Both the position numbers and the translations under genes were made by a program. From Dimorphilus gyrociliatus (Eukaryota > Annelida > Polychaeta > Dinophilidae), in assembly GCA_904063045.1 (NCBI GenBank), contig CAJFCJ010000053.1, forward strand, positions 30,885 through 94,884: a DNA stretch of 64,000 nt, given 5' to 3'. The notes under the pieces were generated by a model. It saw only the letters and a program-made list of their open reading frames with translations. It had not been told where the DNA came from and searched no databases. Shown piece by piece: positions 1 through 9,616 of this stretch (its first letter is position 1; every line of letters begins with the position of its first letter).

Positions 1-1413
1 CAGACTAAATGAATGATTGATTTTTAACATTAAATTTTTTTATTAGTCTCTGCAATAACATTTTGCATGGATTGTTCTACCTACTTAAGTTTGGACAGCT
101 GTTTCAACTATATGTTTCCAAGTATGTCACATACTTCATTTGATGGAATTTTTATTAAAGTATTTTATTAATGATCCACTTATTTTTTCCAACAATCTAT
201 AAATTATAGGCTTACTTAAAAACCAATTCAGACTGACAGACCACTTGGTGTTACACTCTCACTAAAAGCTTATATGGTTAAGATTAGTGTTGCTATTAGA
301 AGCAGTTACACTAAAGAAAGGTTTGAGTGTTTTATGGCAGGGTTAGGTTAACTAACCCTAAATACCATGGTCTATTTTCAATCCATGTATGGCTACATCT
401 TTTATAATTTTTATATACAGGGTTAAATTCCCCATTAACAGCCAAATGACCTAAACTAGTTGGCCATAAACCAGATATATATTTGTAGGTTGTTTATATA
501 CCAAGTTTACATTTGTGAATCCAGTTGAATACAATCCAACTGAAAAGTAGAAAAAAATCCAAACTATTTTAAGTAAGAAGACTTCAAAATGGCTACTGAG
601 CAATGGAGAAGAATATAAAATAAAGGCAAAATGTTTTTGACCACTTTGTAAAATGTGTAACAAATATTCTTTCAAACATGAACAACTATTACATAGCATT
701 ATGTAAAACGTACAATTTTCTTTGATGAGCATCTTTTGATTCTTTCCCAATTCCATTATGGCTCCATCTGTTATAGTCAAATTATTCTTATTTAATTGTA
801 ATTTGCTGCTTTTAAATGAATCACTAAGCTCAAAATATCTGACAAACAGAGAAAGTTTTAATTTAAGAATTGAAGTATGGAACATAGAAAGATGAACAGA
901 ACCAGAATTCTGTAATCCATCAGTGAAGATGATGCCGAATTTTCTGTATTACCACCTGTTTGATTATTTGTTAAATAAATACATAATTTCTAAGTAGAAT
1001 TCAATTGTTATCTTACAGAATTTTCACAGATACTCTTCATTTTCTTGTACAGTTTCATTAGAAGGTCTACAAGATTCTGGAATGTTATACGTGCAAAAGA
1101 ACAAATCACATATTTTTTTGATATCAATACAGTTTTGCAGATAACTTTGGCATGCTGGAAAAAAAGAGATATAAACCCTAAATTATTGATTGGCGATATA
1201 TTCAAGTATATTACTTAAGTAACAAATCGCCTTAGTAAATAATTCAATGTCTAGGAAATTCCAAATAAGACAACCGTTCATAATAAGATTTCCTCCACAC
1301 TGCACATGTCCTGTCATAATTATGCAGCATTGTGTTGGCATGAAACCATTTTCCATCATGTTATCAAAGTTATTGCTCATTTTTTCATTGCATTCCCTAA
1401 CCAAACTTGTACA
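1..1413. repeat. Left copy of 1.4 kb direct repeat
   Basis: This stretch reappears in the same orientation at 62587-64000, where both the copy and the window end, so the full length is unknown. Only a few percent of positions differ. Many differences are 1-nt changes in homopolymers, with a few substitutions and short indels. It contains the 3' part and most of exon 1 of the minus-strand Cys-rich gene at 1024-1563. Bases 1-1023 otherwise show no gene I can defend: one 144-codon minus-strand ORF (451-885) is open in both copies but has no recognisable domain. Confidence 0.95.
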
Positions 1414-1563
1414 ACTATTCTGTAAATTTCCTGTACTGTTTTCCATTGTCTTAAACTCCATTAAATTTTCAATATTTATCAGTGATGACGATGACAATGA
1501 TGATGGCAATGCAGCTGGGATGAACAGCAAAACAGAAACTATAAATAAAAATTTTTTTTTCGT
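1024..1563 (-). CDS. Small Cys-rich secreted protein, 2 exons
   Basis: I infer two minus-strand exons, 1563-1215 and 1154-1024, separated by a 60-nt intron (donor GTAATA, acceptor after a T-rich tract ending CCAG). The splice is in phase and gives about 159 residues ending at TGA 1026-1024. The N-terminus has three lysines, then a strongly hydrophobic stretch and AALPSS, a good signal peptide. The rest is Cys-rich, including Cys pairs on both sides of the splice. Oddly, the codon where a start is expected (1563-1561) is ACG, with an in-frame stop a few codons upstream and no ATG, so the start may be mutated or supplied by another exon. LTR-family DNA begins about 30 bp upstream at 1594. The family is not recognised. 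Confidence 0.6.
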
Positions 1564-1593
1564 TTTAGAAATATAAAAAGTTAATTAAGTATT

Positions 1594-2013
1594 TGTACTT
1601 TGTTGTATTGTAATTGTAGGAATTTGTGGTTTGTCACAACTGTAATTGTCCTTTCCAATTATTTACCAACTTGCCAAAGTACTCACACAAATAGAACCTT
1701 TAAAGTTTGTCCACAAATAGTCTAACAAAGGCAATTTTGGTAGAAAAGGTAGAATATAAAAACAGTCAAATATACAATCTACATGTTTTCTTGATTGTTG
1801 GACTTGTCCTACTAAAATTATTACATCTTATGCAACTCTCCAACCTTCGAAATTCAACTATTATTTAGAAGAGGAAAACAATAAAAACATGACCATATTT
1901 AGAACTTTTCTTTGTCTTCAAATGTTACTTTTGTTTTTGTGAACATTGAAATTTGTGAACTATCAACCCTTAAAAGAGTATATAAACCCTACGAAATTAA
2001 CAGTTGATAGTTC
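1594..2013. repeat. Rearranged fragment of the TGTAC LTR family
   Basis: Bases 1594-1746 match the end of the LTR family seen whole at 27765-28701 and 41990-42925 (TGTACTTTGTTG at the edge). Bases 1747-2013 match an internal part of the same LTR in the opposite orientation, including its TATATAAACC promoter-like motif. This is therefore an inverted, internally deleted copy. Confidence 0.7.
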
Positions 2014-2297
2014 AGTTTTATAACCATCTTTTAAGATTTAAAAGAGATGACAAAAACCATCCTCCTATATTTGATGGAAATAAATTTGAAAAACTTGCAG
2101 TAGACAAAATGATAAAATTCAAAGAATTTTGTGATGAAAAAATGTGGCTTGTTCAACAACACCAACCACATAACTTAAACAAACAACAACTTGGAGAAAT
2201 AATATCAAGACAATTGAATAGCACTGATCATATTGTAAAGTTTTTCAATACAATCAAAGTTAATAGAATAAATCATCCAAATATTAATGAAATGATG

Positions 2298-2467
2298 GGG
2301 GTCGGGTGTGAACGTACCTGGGTGCGAACGTACCCGGGTGCGAACGTACCCTGGGCGGGTGCGAACGTACCCTGGGCGGGTGCGAACGTACCCTGGGCGG
2401 GTGCGAACGTACCCAGGTACGTTCGCACCCTATTTTTATATTTATTTTATTTTTGAATTTTTGAATA
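2298..2467. repeat. MULE left terminal inverted repeat
   Basis: About seven tandem or inverted copies of a 15-bp GGTGCGAACGTACC-type motif with GGGC spacers, then AT-rich sequence (2430-2467) that is repeated inverted at 4912-4960. Subterminal repeats of this kind are usual transposase-binding sites in MULEs. Confidence 0.85.
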
Positions 2468-2935
2468 AACATGTACATTGACACCCTTTTTTCCTTCTGT
2501 TCCTTCATTATATATTTGTTAATATATTGATTTGATAGAATGCAGATATTAAATAGAATACATATCCCATCAATATTAAATTACTACTTTAAAAGAAAAT
2601 GTTGTTGAAAGTGAAATAGCAGCCATTTTAATAGTGATAGTTTTATTAAATAAACTTTCACTTGGAATATTTATCCTTGCAAAAGTAAAGCTATATTTAC
2701 TGAATAAATTTGGACAAAGTTCTTCTTGGAAGCTTCAACAGAAGTGAGTATTTATATCTAATCATTGAGATTGTTGATTCATGATATTTTGATGTAATAT
2801 ACTATCTTCAATTGTGAAAAAGCTGAATATTTTTCATAAATAAAATTTCAGCCATTTTGAATATTTGGAAAGGAAATTTATTGATAACTGGAAATATTTT
2901 TAGATAACCATCTACATTTGATTGAAGATTAAAAA

Positions 2936-4837
2936 ATGGCTTTCAAATGTCACAATTGTCATTCAACAATTTATGGAAGGCAAAAATATTTGAAATGCAG
3001 CCTTTGTAAGAATCTTATTCATAGGAAATGCACAGGTATGTAACTCTTTAATCAGCTTTCATGTAATTATATTTTTTAACATATTCTTATAGAAACACAT
3101 AACATACCAATTTGCAAACCTTGTAACAAAAGAAAATGTACTGTCATGCTCAAGAAGTTAACTAATCTGGAAATTCATCAATTCAAAGTAAATTCTGAAG
3201 AAAGCTTTATTGATGAAAGAAATAAGATTGCTGCAGTTGAGGAATCAATATTGGAGGATGAAAATCATGTTCTTTCAGAATGCCAATCAATGGACCTAGA
3301 CTCTTTGGAGGAAGTTGAAGAGAATGCTGAAGAATATTGTGAATCATCCACAAAAAGTGATTTTGAGATTGTAAAAGGAGGAAGTAGAAAGGGACATGAC
3401 ATTTTACTGAATGATGGATATTCTTTTGTTGTTAAACATAAAACACCATCAAGTACTATTTGGGTGTGCAGTGTGAGAAGTAAGAAGAAAAGATGTGTGG
3501 CCAGAATAAGACAAAATGGAAATTTATTTCTCAAAGGCAATTTGGAACATAATCACAACAGAAAAAAGAATTTAGAAGTGGATATTAAAGTGAAAACAGA
3601 TTTGAAAATTGTTTGCAGAAGTGATAATCAAACATCTGGAAGAAGCATTGCTGAAAAAGTTCTTCTATCCTATGAACCCAATGCAACTTGTCTTCCTGAT
3701 ATCAACTATTTGAAGAGAATGGCAAACTCAAATAGACAAAAGTTTAGGCCAGTGGAACCTAAAGTGTACAACTTTAATTTAGATGAAACATTTTTGCCTG
3801 ATGAATTTTTGCAGAAAGATATTTGTGAAAATGGAGAAAGAATTTTAATCTTTGCAACAAACCATCAGCTGAATTTATTATCAAAATCCAACTGTTGGTA
3901 CATTGATGGTACTTTCAAGATTGTAAAAGAACCATTTTATCAACTTGTCACTATTCACTCATTTGTTAAGAAGAGTGGTGATATGAAGCAAGTTCCTCTT
4001 GTTTTTATTTTTCTGACTTCAAAGCATACCAAAGCATACTTACAAGCATTTCAAGTAAATATTTCATATTATCTCTTCAAAAGTGATGATAAATAAAGTT
4101 GCTTTTTTGTAGCATATCAACAATCTTATCAATGATTTTCATCCAAAAAGAATTACAATGGATTTTGAAAAAGGACTATGGAAAGCATTATCAAAAGTAT
4201 ATCCCCTCACTGAATTTCAAGGTTGTGTATTTCATTTCACACAAGCAGTATACAGGAAAATACAAGTCAGTTACATTCAAATATATATAACATTATCTAT
4301 TAAATAACTTATATTATTGAATAGGCTCTTGGCTATGTAAAGAAATACAAAGAAAAAGGAAATGATTGGAAAGATTTCAGAAAATTGATGGCTCTGCCAT
4401 TCTTGCCAGCACATATTATTCAACCAACATTTGACAGCATAAATGCAGAACTTTGTGAAAAAAATAGATTTTTGGACCTGCTGCAATACTTCCAAACAAA
4501 CTGGATCAAAAATAAATTATGGAAACCAAATAACTGGTCAGTTTTTGGTTTGTCTATTAGGACCAATAATGATTGTGAAGGATGGCATCAAAGAATGAAT
4601 AGTAAGCTGCCTGCTAAAGGTTCTTTTTACATGCTGGTTGATGAGCTAAAAAAAGAGTCTGAGTTGATTGCAGTTTATGAGAAATTACTGTCAGAAAAAA
4701 GGATTTACAAACATCAAAAGAAAAAGTATATTGACATCCAAAAGAAAATTTTTGATTTATGGGATGATTTCAAGTTGAACAAATTGACATCAATTGATCT
4801 ATTAATGCAGACATCCCATATCTACTCTCCAGCATAA
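2936..4837 (+). CDS. MULE transposase with PHD-like and FLYWCH fingers
   Basis: Four exons in consistent phase, 2936-3035, 3093-4054, 4113-4265 and 4325-4837, encode 575 residues. Introns are 57-59 nt with standard GT-AG ends. Residues 5-50 carry a C4HC3-type (PHD-like) zinc finger (CHNC, CSLC, HRKC, CKPC). About 129-195 is a FLYWCH-type finger (GYSF, WVC, CVARI, HNH). The MULE catalytic core follows: Asp in YIDGTF (about 302), Asp in MDFEKG (about 371), the family C-x2-H motif CVFH, and Glu in NDCEGWH (about 490). Nothing interrupts the frame, so it may be active. Transposases of this type cut and paste DNA in the nucleus. The terminal repeats and target duplication around it support a recent insertion. 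Confidence 0.9.
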
Positions 4838-4911
4838 ATATCATTTGTCAAGCTTTATTGTTTTTTAGTATAATATTTAGTCTTTTAAATACATACTTTT
4901 AGATTTATAGC

Positions 4912-5048
4912 TAAATCTTTTATTCAAAAATTCAAAAATAAAATAAATATAAAAATAGGGTGCGAACGTACCCAGGTACGTTCGCACCCGCCCAGGGTAC
5001 GTTCGCACCCGGGTACGTTCACACCCAGGTACGTTCGCACCCCAACTC
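4912..5048. repeat. MULE right terminal inverted repeat
   Basis: Inverted counterpart of 2298-2467: AT-rich segment, then repeated GGTACGTTCGCACCC motifs ending next to the GAAATGATG target duplication. Confidence 0.85.
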
Positions 5049-5690
5049 GAAATGATGACATCTTTCACAGAGATTGGAGTGAATCTAAGAGAAGAGGAAG
5101 TTGAAAATCTTATGAAAATTCAACAGCCTGGAGTTGAATTAACAAACAATTATAATTTGCTTCTGCTCACAGATGGCAGTTTGGGTGATTTAGATTTGCT
5201 TCAAATAGAAGATGTTAAGAGAAATATCAATTTTGGTGGAAATATTTTAATTATAAACATTTCTGGTCTATCATTTAAAAATTGCAAAGAAATTTTATCA
5301 AAATGGAATATAAAAGCTACAGTTGTAGCCCTTCATATTCTTTTTGATATCATTAATGATGTTGATGAGAATTTTCCAGATATTTACACAAACAATGGAA
5401 ATTTTAAAGAATGTCTCCTATTTATAAAATACAATGAAAAAAATTATATAAATAATCAAGTAGCACCACCAAAAAATTTACAAAAAATGTTCACAAATGT
5501 TTTTTATATCAATAGCATTATAAGAGGAGATCCTTTTCATAGATGAATGCAGCAGGGAAAGATCTCTTCATTAAGAAATGTTGTTCAACAACTGATTTTT
5601 AATGAAATTTTAGTGAACACAAAAGAAATAATGGTTCAGCAACAAAGAAGGACTGGAAGAAGGAGATTAAATAGACAAAGATATCAGTGA

Positions 5691-6120
5691 GAATTGCACA
5701 AATCATTCATATTATATATTATTGCTTTCCATGTCTTTTTTATGCAAACATATTATATTATATTTCATTGAAAAAACATTCATATAATAACTATGTATTC
5801 ATATTAGTGCAGGATACAAATTTTACAAACAAAAAAATGACAAAGCAGCAATCTAATTATGTCACTTAAAAGTTAAATATATTATTGTGCAACATGTTTG
5901 TCATATTTGCAACCTAGATATTGAAATATCAGTCCATATGAAAGTGAGGGAAGCTCCAGTGTTTTCATTTAAGAATCATTTTTGTTTATCTATAATATTC
6001 TGAATTAAATATGTTCTAATTGATATACTTTGAAGCAATTCTTTCATTAACACTATAAGATCTATCAGACAATTTGGATTTTATATTCTACTCTCAAACA
6101 TTATACATAACCAAACATTT
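5691..6120. other. AT-rich element 3' region, no gene
   Basis: No coding frame is supported. From about 6040 the sequence (CTTTCATTAACACTATAAGA) matches 18150 onward, so this is the shared 3' region of the ORF-X element leading into the hammerhead unit. Confidence 0.5.
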
Positions 6121-6226
6121 AAAACAAAAAGAATTACAACAAAAATTCATGCAAGGAAGGATACAATTATAGAATTGGTCCTATCCTCCCCTTCAAGGTA
6201 GCAGTAAGTGAAGCTATCCTCTGAAA

Positions 6227-6276
6227 TGACCCTGATGAGTCTTTGCAAAAGGGGAAGATGAAACCATGGTAGGTCA
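6227..6276 (+). ncRNA. Hammerhead ribozyme motif
   Basis: Core CTGATGA (6232-6238) and GAAA (6260-6263). Helix I is TGACC with GGTCA, helix II is GTCTT with AAGAT (one G-U pair), helix III is minimal (CC/GG), and the cleavage triplet is GTA before 6272. This layout fits the minimal type I hammerheads of Penelope elements and retrozymes. Confidence 0.8.
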
Positions 6277-6853
6277 ACCAAACTTGGTTCCATTTCACCT
6301 AATACTAAATATATACTACATTAAGACATTAAATCATTAATCAACTTGAGATGTGAAGACTACTTGATTCATATTGTGCAATAACTTCTTACTCTTGCAT
6401 CTCACAATAATGGGGGATCTCCTGAAACTTTGTTGGAAGTTATTCGACTTTCATCAGAACTTAGATCTTAGTATCTAGTTCAACATTACAAAAACCTAAT
6501 CAGAAGTAAGGAGAGTCAAGGGGTTTGACGAACAGTACAAGTTGATTTCTATGTCTGATCATCCAGCTTACAAAAAAATTAAACAAAAAATATTTCAAAA
6601 TACAACAATACTCATATGTTTATTCATACAAACAAGCATACAATTATTACAAAATTCAACTTCCACAGTTGATATTACAATAAAACACATCTATACATCA
6701 TTAGACATACAGTTACAAAAAATTATCTCTTCCATTCAATCTATGCACATTCATCAATCTTATGACAAAAATAAAATGCAAGGCAGGATACAATTGCAGA
6801 ATTGGTCCTAACCTCCCCTTCAAGGTAGCAGTAAGTGAAGCTATCCTCTGAAA

Positions 6854-6903
6854 TGACCCTGATGAGTCTTTGCAAAAGGGGAAGACGAAACCATGGTAGG
6901 TCA
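6854..6903 (+). ncRNA. Hammerhead ribozyme motif
   Basis: Core CTGATGA (6859-6865) and CGAAAC, helix I TGACC/GGTCA, perfect helix II GTCTT/AAGAC, short helix III CC/GG and GTA cleavage triplet. All conserved core positions that I can check are present. Confidence 0.85.
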
Positions 6904-7100
6904 ACTATTCTTAGTAACCATCAAAAAATTAGAACATAAACTGAACATTTTTTCATCAATCAGTTGTAGATAGTCTTACTTGTACAGAGTGTTCTTACTC
7001 TTGCATTCCATACCATTGTGGAATCTCTTGAAACTTTGGTGGAAGTTATTCAACTTTCATCAGAACTTAGATCTTAGTATCTAGTTCAACATTACAAAAA

Positions 7101-7139
7101 CCTAACCCTAACCCTAACCCTAACCCTAACCCTAACCCT
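7101..7139. repeat. Interstitial telomeric tract (CCCTAA)n
   Basis: About 6.5 uninterrupted CCCTAA units directly after the 3' end of the second hammerhead unit and directly before the OTU element. It is the longest pure tract in the window. Confidence 0.97.
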
Positions 7140-8276
7140 GTCAACAAGAACTTCATTCATTGAATTATCCTACAAAAATGTAAGTTATTCAGTTAATATT
7201 TGTGTTATGTGTTTTTAAAAAATATTTGGCAGCAGTCTCTATATAGATTTACAAAATCTATAGATAATTAGTTGGATTTTAAGGCCATTTCCATGTTGGC
7301 AGCCATTTTGATTGGCATGCAAGGCGAATATTTTAATTATTTCAGTGTTATTTAAATAACATTGACATGCTCTCAGTATATTCTTTAGATATTATTATGT
7401 AGATTAATATGCTTCAAACAGAATTAAAATCGGTCAATTATTCACTGACTTAGGTCAAAATAAACATTATAGGCATTTTCCTTCTTTATGTACCTATAAT
7501 GAAAACAACGGCAAAAATTCCAATTTACTGTAATTTTTATCCAATCCTTTTGATTTTTTAAAACGTTATAGATCTATTTATGCCAGTTCCAAATCATCAA
7601 ACAGAATTAAAATCTGTCAATTATTGACTGAGTAAGGTCCACTTAAAGATTTCACGCATTTTCATTTTACGCAGTTAAAGAAAACAACGGCAAAAAATTC
7701 ATTTTACTGTAATTTTTATCCAATCCTTTTGAATTTTTACAACATTATACATCTATTTATACAAGTTCTGAAATTTCAAACATAATTAACATCTAGCAAC
7801 TACTTCCTTAGCTATGTTAATATCCAAATTTTCTACACATACTGTTAACATGGCCAACATACATATATCTCAAAATTATTTAGGGTTAGCCAGCTATTTC
7901 TTATCAGATTTTCTTCTGCTTTATTTTTATTAATGTACAGCATTGTTAATACTGATTTCAATAATTTCTAACAGATTTAACAACATTGGTTTGGGAATTT
8001 GCCGAAGCAGAGACAATTCACATTGAAAACTTCAAACTACCTATACACTCCCAATCAACAAACAATTTCCATCTGCCATCCAAATTGAAGATTACAATTA
8101 CTACTCTTCTATGTAAGTACAATGCTTTGTGTGTCTTGTTGTGGCTGAATATTTTGTGTTTAGGTCACAAACAATAACTCCACATTATTGTGTTAGGGTT
8201 AGGGTTATTGCTTGGCAGGGTTACTTTTATGCAGCCAACATATTTTTTTTCCCTTAGGCAAAACCAAAAACCAATA
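7140..8276 (+). other. Leader of the OTU element with tandem repeat
   Basis: No long coding frame. Bases about 7405-7800 hold slightly more than two copies of a roughly 180-bp unit (AACAACGGCAAAAA occurs at 7505 and 7684). A strong splice donor (GTAAGT at about 8113) and a T-rich acceptor ending TTAG (8257) suggest a 5' exon at about 7978-8112. A short TTAGGGTTAGGG lies at 8193-8206, inside the presumed intron. Confidence 0.5.
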
Positions 8277-9593
8277 ATGGATTTAGACTTTTTTGCTATA
8301 TGGTCACCAACTGTAAATTTGATTGACCTCTTTGGTGAATTTATTCATCTAAGCCCAACTGAGGGTAGGATTAACGATTTACAACAATTTAAATCATTCA
8401 TATCCCTCACTATCACACCATTTATTCTCAAAATTGAAAATAGTACAATGATTAAGGAGCAAATTTTTGAATATCTAAAGGATAATTATAATATCTTTCT
8501 ATTACCTCATCAAAATCAGTTAATATTATCAAATTCAAATCAACTTGTATCAACTTTAATTGTTATAAAAACTTTATTAGCTAACAAAATATATAAAGTC
8601 AGAATAGCAGCTTATGGTATGAAATCAACTCATATTCCTTCGATTTTATATACAATTACCAATAACCTTCCCAGTCATGACAATATATTTGATTTTGCAT
8701 TTAATATTAAAATGGATTATGGTGGTGGTGGTGGTGGTGATGATGATGATGAAACAACCAAGTTACATTTATTTAAAATACCAAAAAGCCATGGTATAAC
8801 TTTTCCTATTCTTTATGGAATTGGTGGAGGTTTTGGAGGTATATTAATTAAATATTTACCTCCTAATCCTTCGGTCTATAATAATAATATTGCAATTAAA
8901 TTATACCAAAGTGGCCTTATACATATCATTAAAGCTGTTAATAAAATGGGTTATGAAGCTGAACCAAGAACAAATAAGGCTATTCATCTAAGATATTGTA
9001 TGTTCAGAAAATTAATTGACATTTTAAAGAGAAATCAAAAATTCTTACACAAATTATGTTTGGAGACAAGAATTAGAAACATCAACATGGAAGAAGGAAT
9101 TAAAGTTGCCAATAAGATATTAGGTGGTGGAAATGTTTATAAATTATTTCAATTAAATAATTTAAACATCCAAGAATGTACAAGACATATTGATTTGGCT
9201 GATTATTTCTATAATATATATCACATATTAAAATTAGCTGAAGCCTATAAATTTGGTAAGGTTAAAAGCCAAAAGCCACCAAGAGAGGAACACTTACATT
9301 TATTAATTAAAATCTATAGCTCACTTGGAATATTTTCCAATTATTGGAAGAAATGGAAATGTCCATATATTAACATCAGCTTTACTGGAAATATCACTTG
9401 CGATAATAATTTACACAATGAAATTGAAAGTTTGTCTATAACTGACAACAATACAACTCAGCCTAATAAACCATTACCAATAATTCAAATTTGCAAAGAA
9501 AATCCAAATGATTGCAAGTCAGACCATTTGATATTTTTCAATAGTCAAGATTTCTCAATAACAGAGAGGGTAATTGAAAAAAAAAACCAGTAA
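8277..9593 (+). CDS. Unknown 438-aa protein, first ORF of OTU element
   Basis: The frame extends further upstream, but the first sensible ATG is at 8277, just after a splice-acceptor-like site at 8257; this start is my choice. The product is about 438 residues, with a poly-Gly/poly-Asp stretch near the middle (GGGGGGDDDD), a GGGFGG loop soon after and a Thr/Asn-rich C-terminus. I see no signal peptide, membrane segment or family signature. The ORF ends 23 bp before the OTU ORF in the -1 frame. Its last codons include A AAA AAC (9581-9587), so frameshifting could extend it into the protease. By position it resembles the structural (gag-like) first ORF of many retroelements and RNA viruses, but that is only an analogy. 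Confidence 0.6.
   Translation: MDLDFFAIWSPTVNLIDLFGEFIHLSPTEGRINDLQQFKSFISLTITPFILKIENSTMIKEQIFEYLKDNYNIFLLPHQNQLILSNSNQLVSTLIVIKTLLANKIYKVRIAAYGMKSTHIPSILYTITNNLPSHDNIFDFAFNIKMDYGGGGGGDDDDETTKLHLFKIPKSHGITFPILYGIGGGFGGILIKYLPPNPSVYNNNIAIKLYQSGLIHIIKAVNKMGYEAEPRTNKAIHLRYCMFRKLIDILKRNQKFLHKLCLETRIRNINMEEGIKVANKILGGGNVYKLFQLNNLNIQECTRHIDLADYFYNIYHILKLAEAYKFGKVKSQKPPREEHLHLLIKIYSSLGIFSNYWKKWKCPYINISFTGNITCDNNLHNEIESLSITDNNTTQPNKPLPIIQICKENPNDCKSDHLIFFNSQDFSITERVIEKKNQ
9581..9587 (+). promoter_or_regulatory. Canonical -1 frameshift site A AAA AAC
   Basis: In the frame of the first ORF the codons read AAA AAC CAG TAA. Slipping back by one base at A AAA AAC continues as CCA GTA AAT and so on, with no stop, into the ATG of the OTU ORF at 9617. 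A AAA AAC is a classical retroviral slippery heptamer. The run of ten A residues also makes a simple indel possible. Confidence 0.6.
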
Positions 9594-9616
9594 ATAAATC
9601 CAGGATTCTTCAACAG

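Larger units (their letters stand above)
2298..5048 (+). mobile_element. Complete MULE DNA transposon, 2.75 kb
   Basis: The element is bounded by a 9-bp target-site duplication GAAATGATG (2289-2297 and 5049-5057), the size typical of Mutator-like elements. Both ends are arrays of the motif GGGTGCGAACGTACC in direct and inverted order (about 2299-2430 and 4960-5041), followed inwards by matching AT-rich inverted sequence, so the terminal inverted repeats are about 130-170 bp. The outermost few bases match imperfectly. It carries one intact-looking transposase gene (2936-4837). A 203-bp MITE with the same terminal motif lies at 20814-21016. Confidence 0.9.
2004..5690 (+). pseudogene. Unknown ORF (ORF-X) split by MULE insertion
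   Basis: Coding sequence runs from about 2004 to 2297, is interrupted by the transposon at 2298-5048, and resumes at 5058-5546. The two halves are in the same frame once the 9-bp duplicated target (GAAATGATG) is counted once, so the transposon landed in an open reading frame. A TGA at 5544-5546 ends the frame where a relative at 17346-17573 has an Arg codon; beyond it the frame stays similar to that relative up to about 5690, including a very basic RRTGRRRLNRQ segment. No known domain is visible. Because the two copies share their 3' end and are both followed by hammerhead-bearing DNA, ORF-X probably belongs to a retroelement rather than to the host. Confidence 0.6.
6121..7100 (+). mobile_element. 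Tandem pair of hammerhead-ribozyme units
   Basis: Two related units of about 620 bp lie head to tail, each with a hammerhead motif (6227-6276 and 6854-6903) followed about 230 bp later by a conserved segment (TTCTTACTCTTGCAT, then CTTTCATCAGAACTTAGATC, then CTAGTTCAAC). Unit 1 reads on into AATCAGAAGTAAGG and the next unit; unit 2 stops at AAACC and runs into CCCTAA repeats. The same two-unit layout and stop point recur at 56990-57885, and single units at 18410-18908 and, partly, at 20085-20225 and 20490-20560. Tandem hammerhead-bearing repeats are typical of Penelope pseudo-LTRs and of retrozymes. No ORF is credible. Confidence 0.75.

Noticed and set aside
451-885. 144-codon minus-strand ORF, open in both copies of the terminal repeat
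   Set aside because: No domain, no splice context and no similarity except to the other copy; it could be the 3' untranslated region of the Cys-rich gene. Retention of the frame between near-identical copies is weak evidence.
1247-1576. 109-codon plus-strand ORF over the Cys-rich gene
   Set aside because: Shadow of the better supported minus-strand gene, which has a signal peptide, a splice junction in phase and Cys pattern.
7101-7139. Window lies at a present chromosome end
   Set aside because: The tracts are short, internal and in mixed orientation, and host genes lie on both sides; only an old or subtelomeric position can be suggested.
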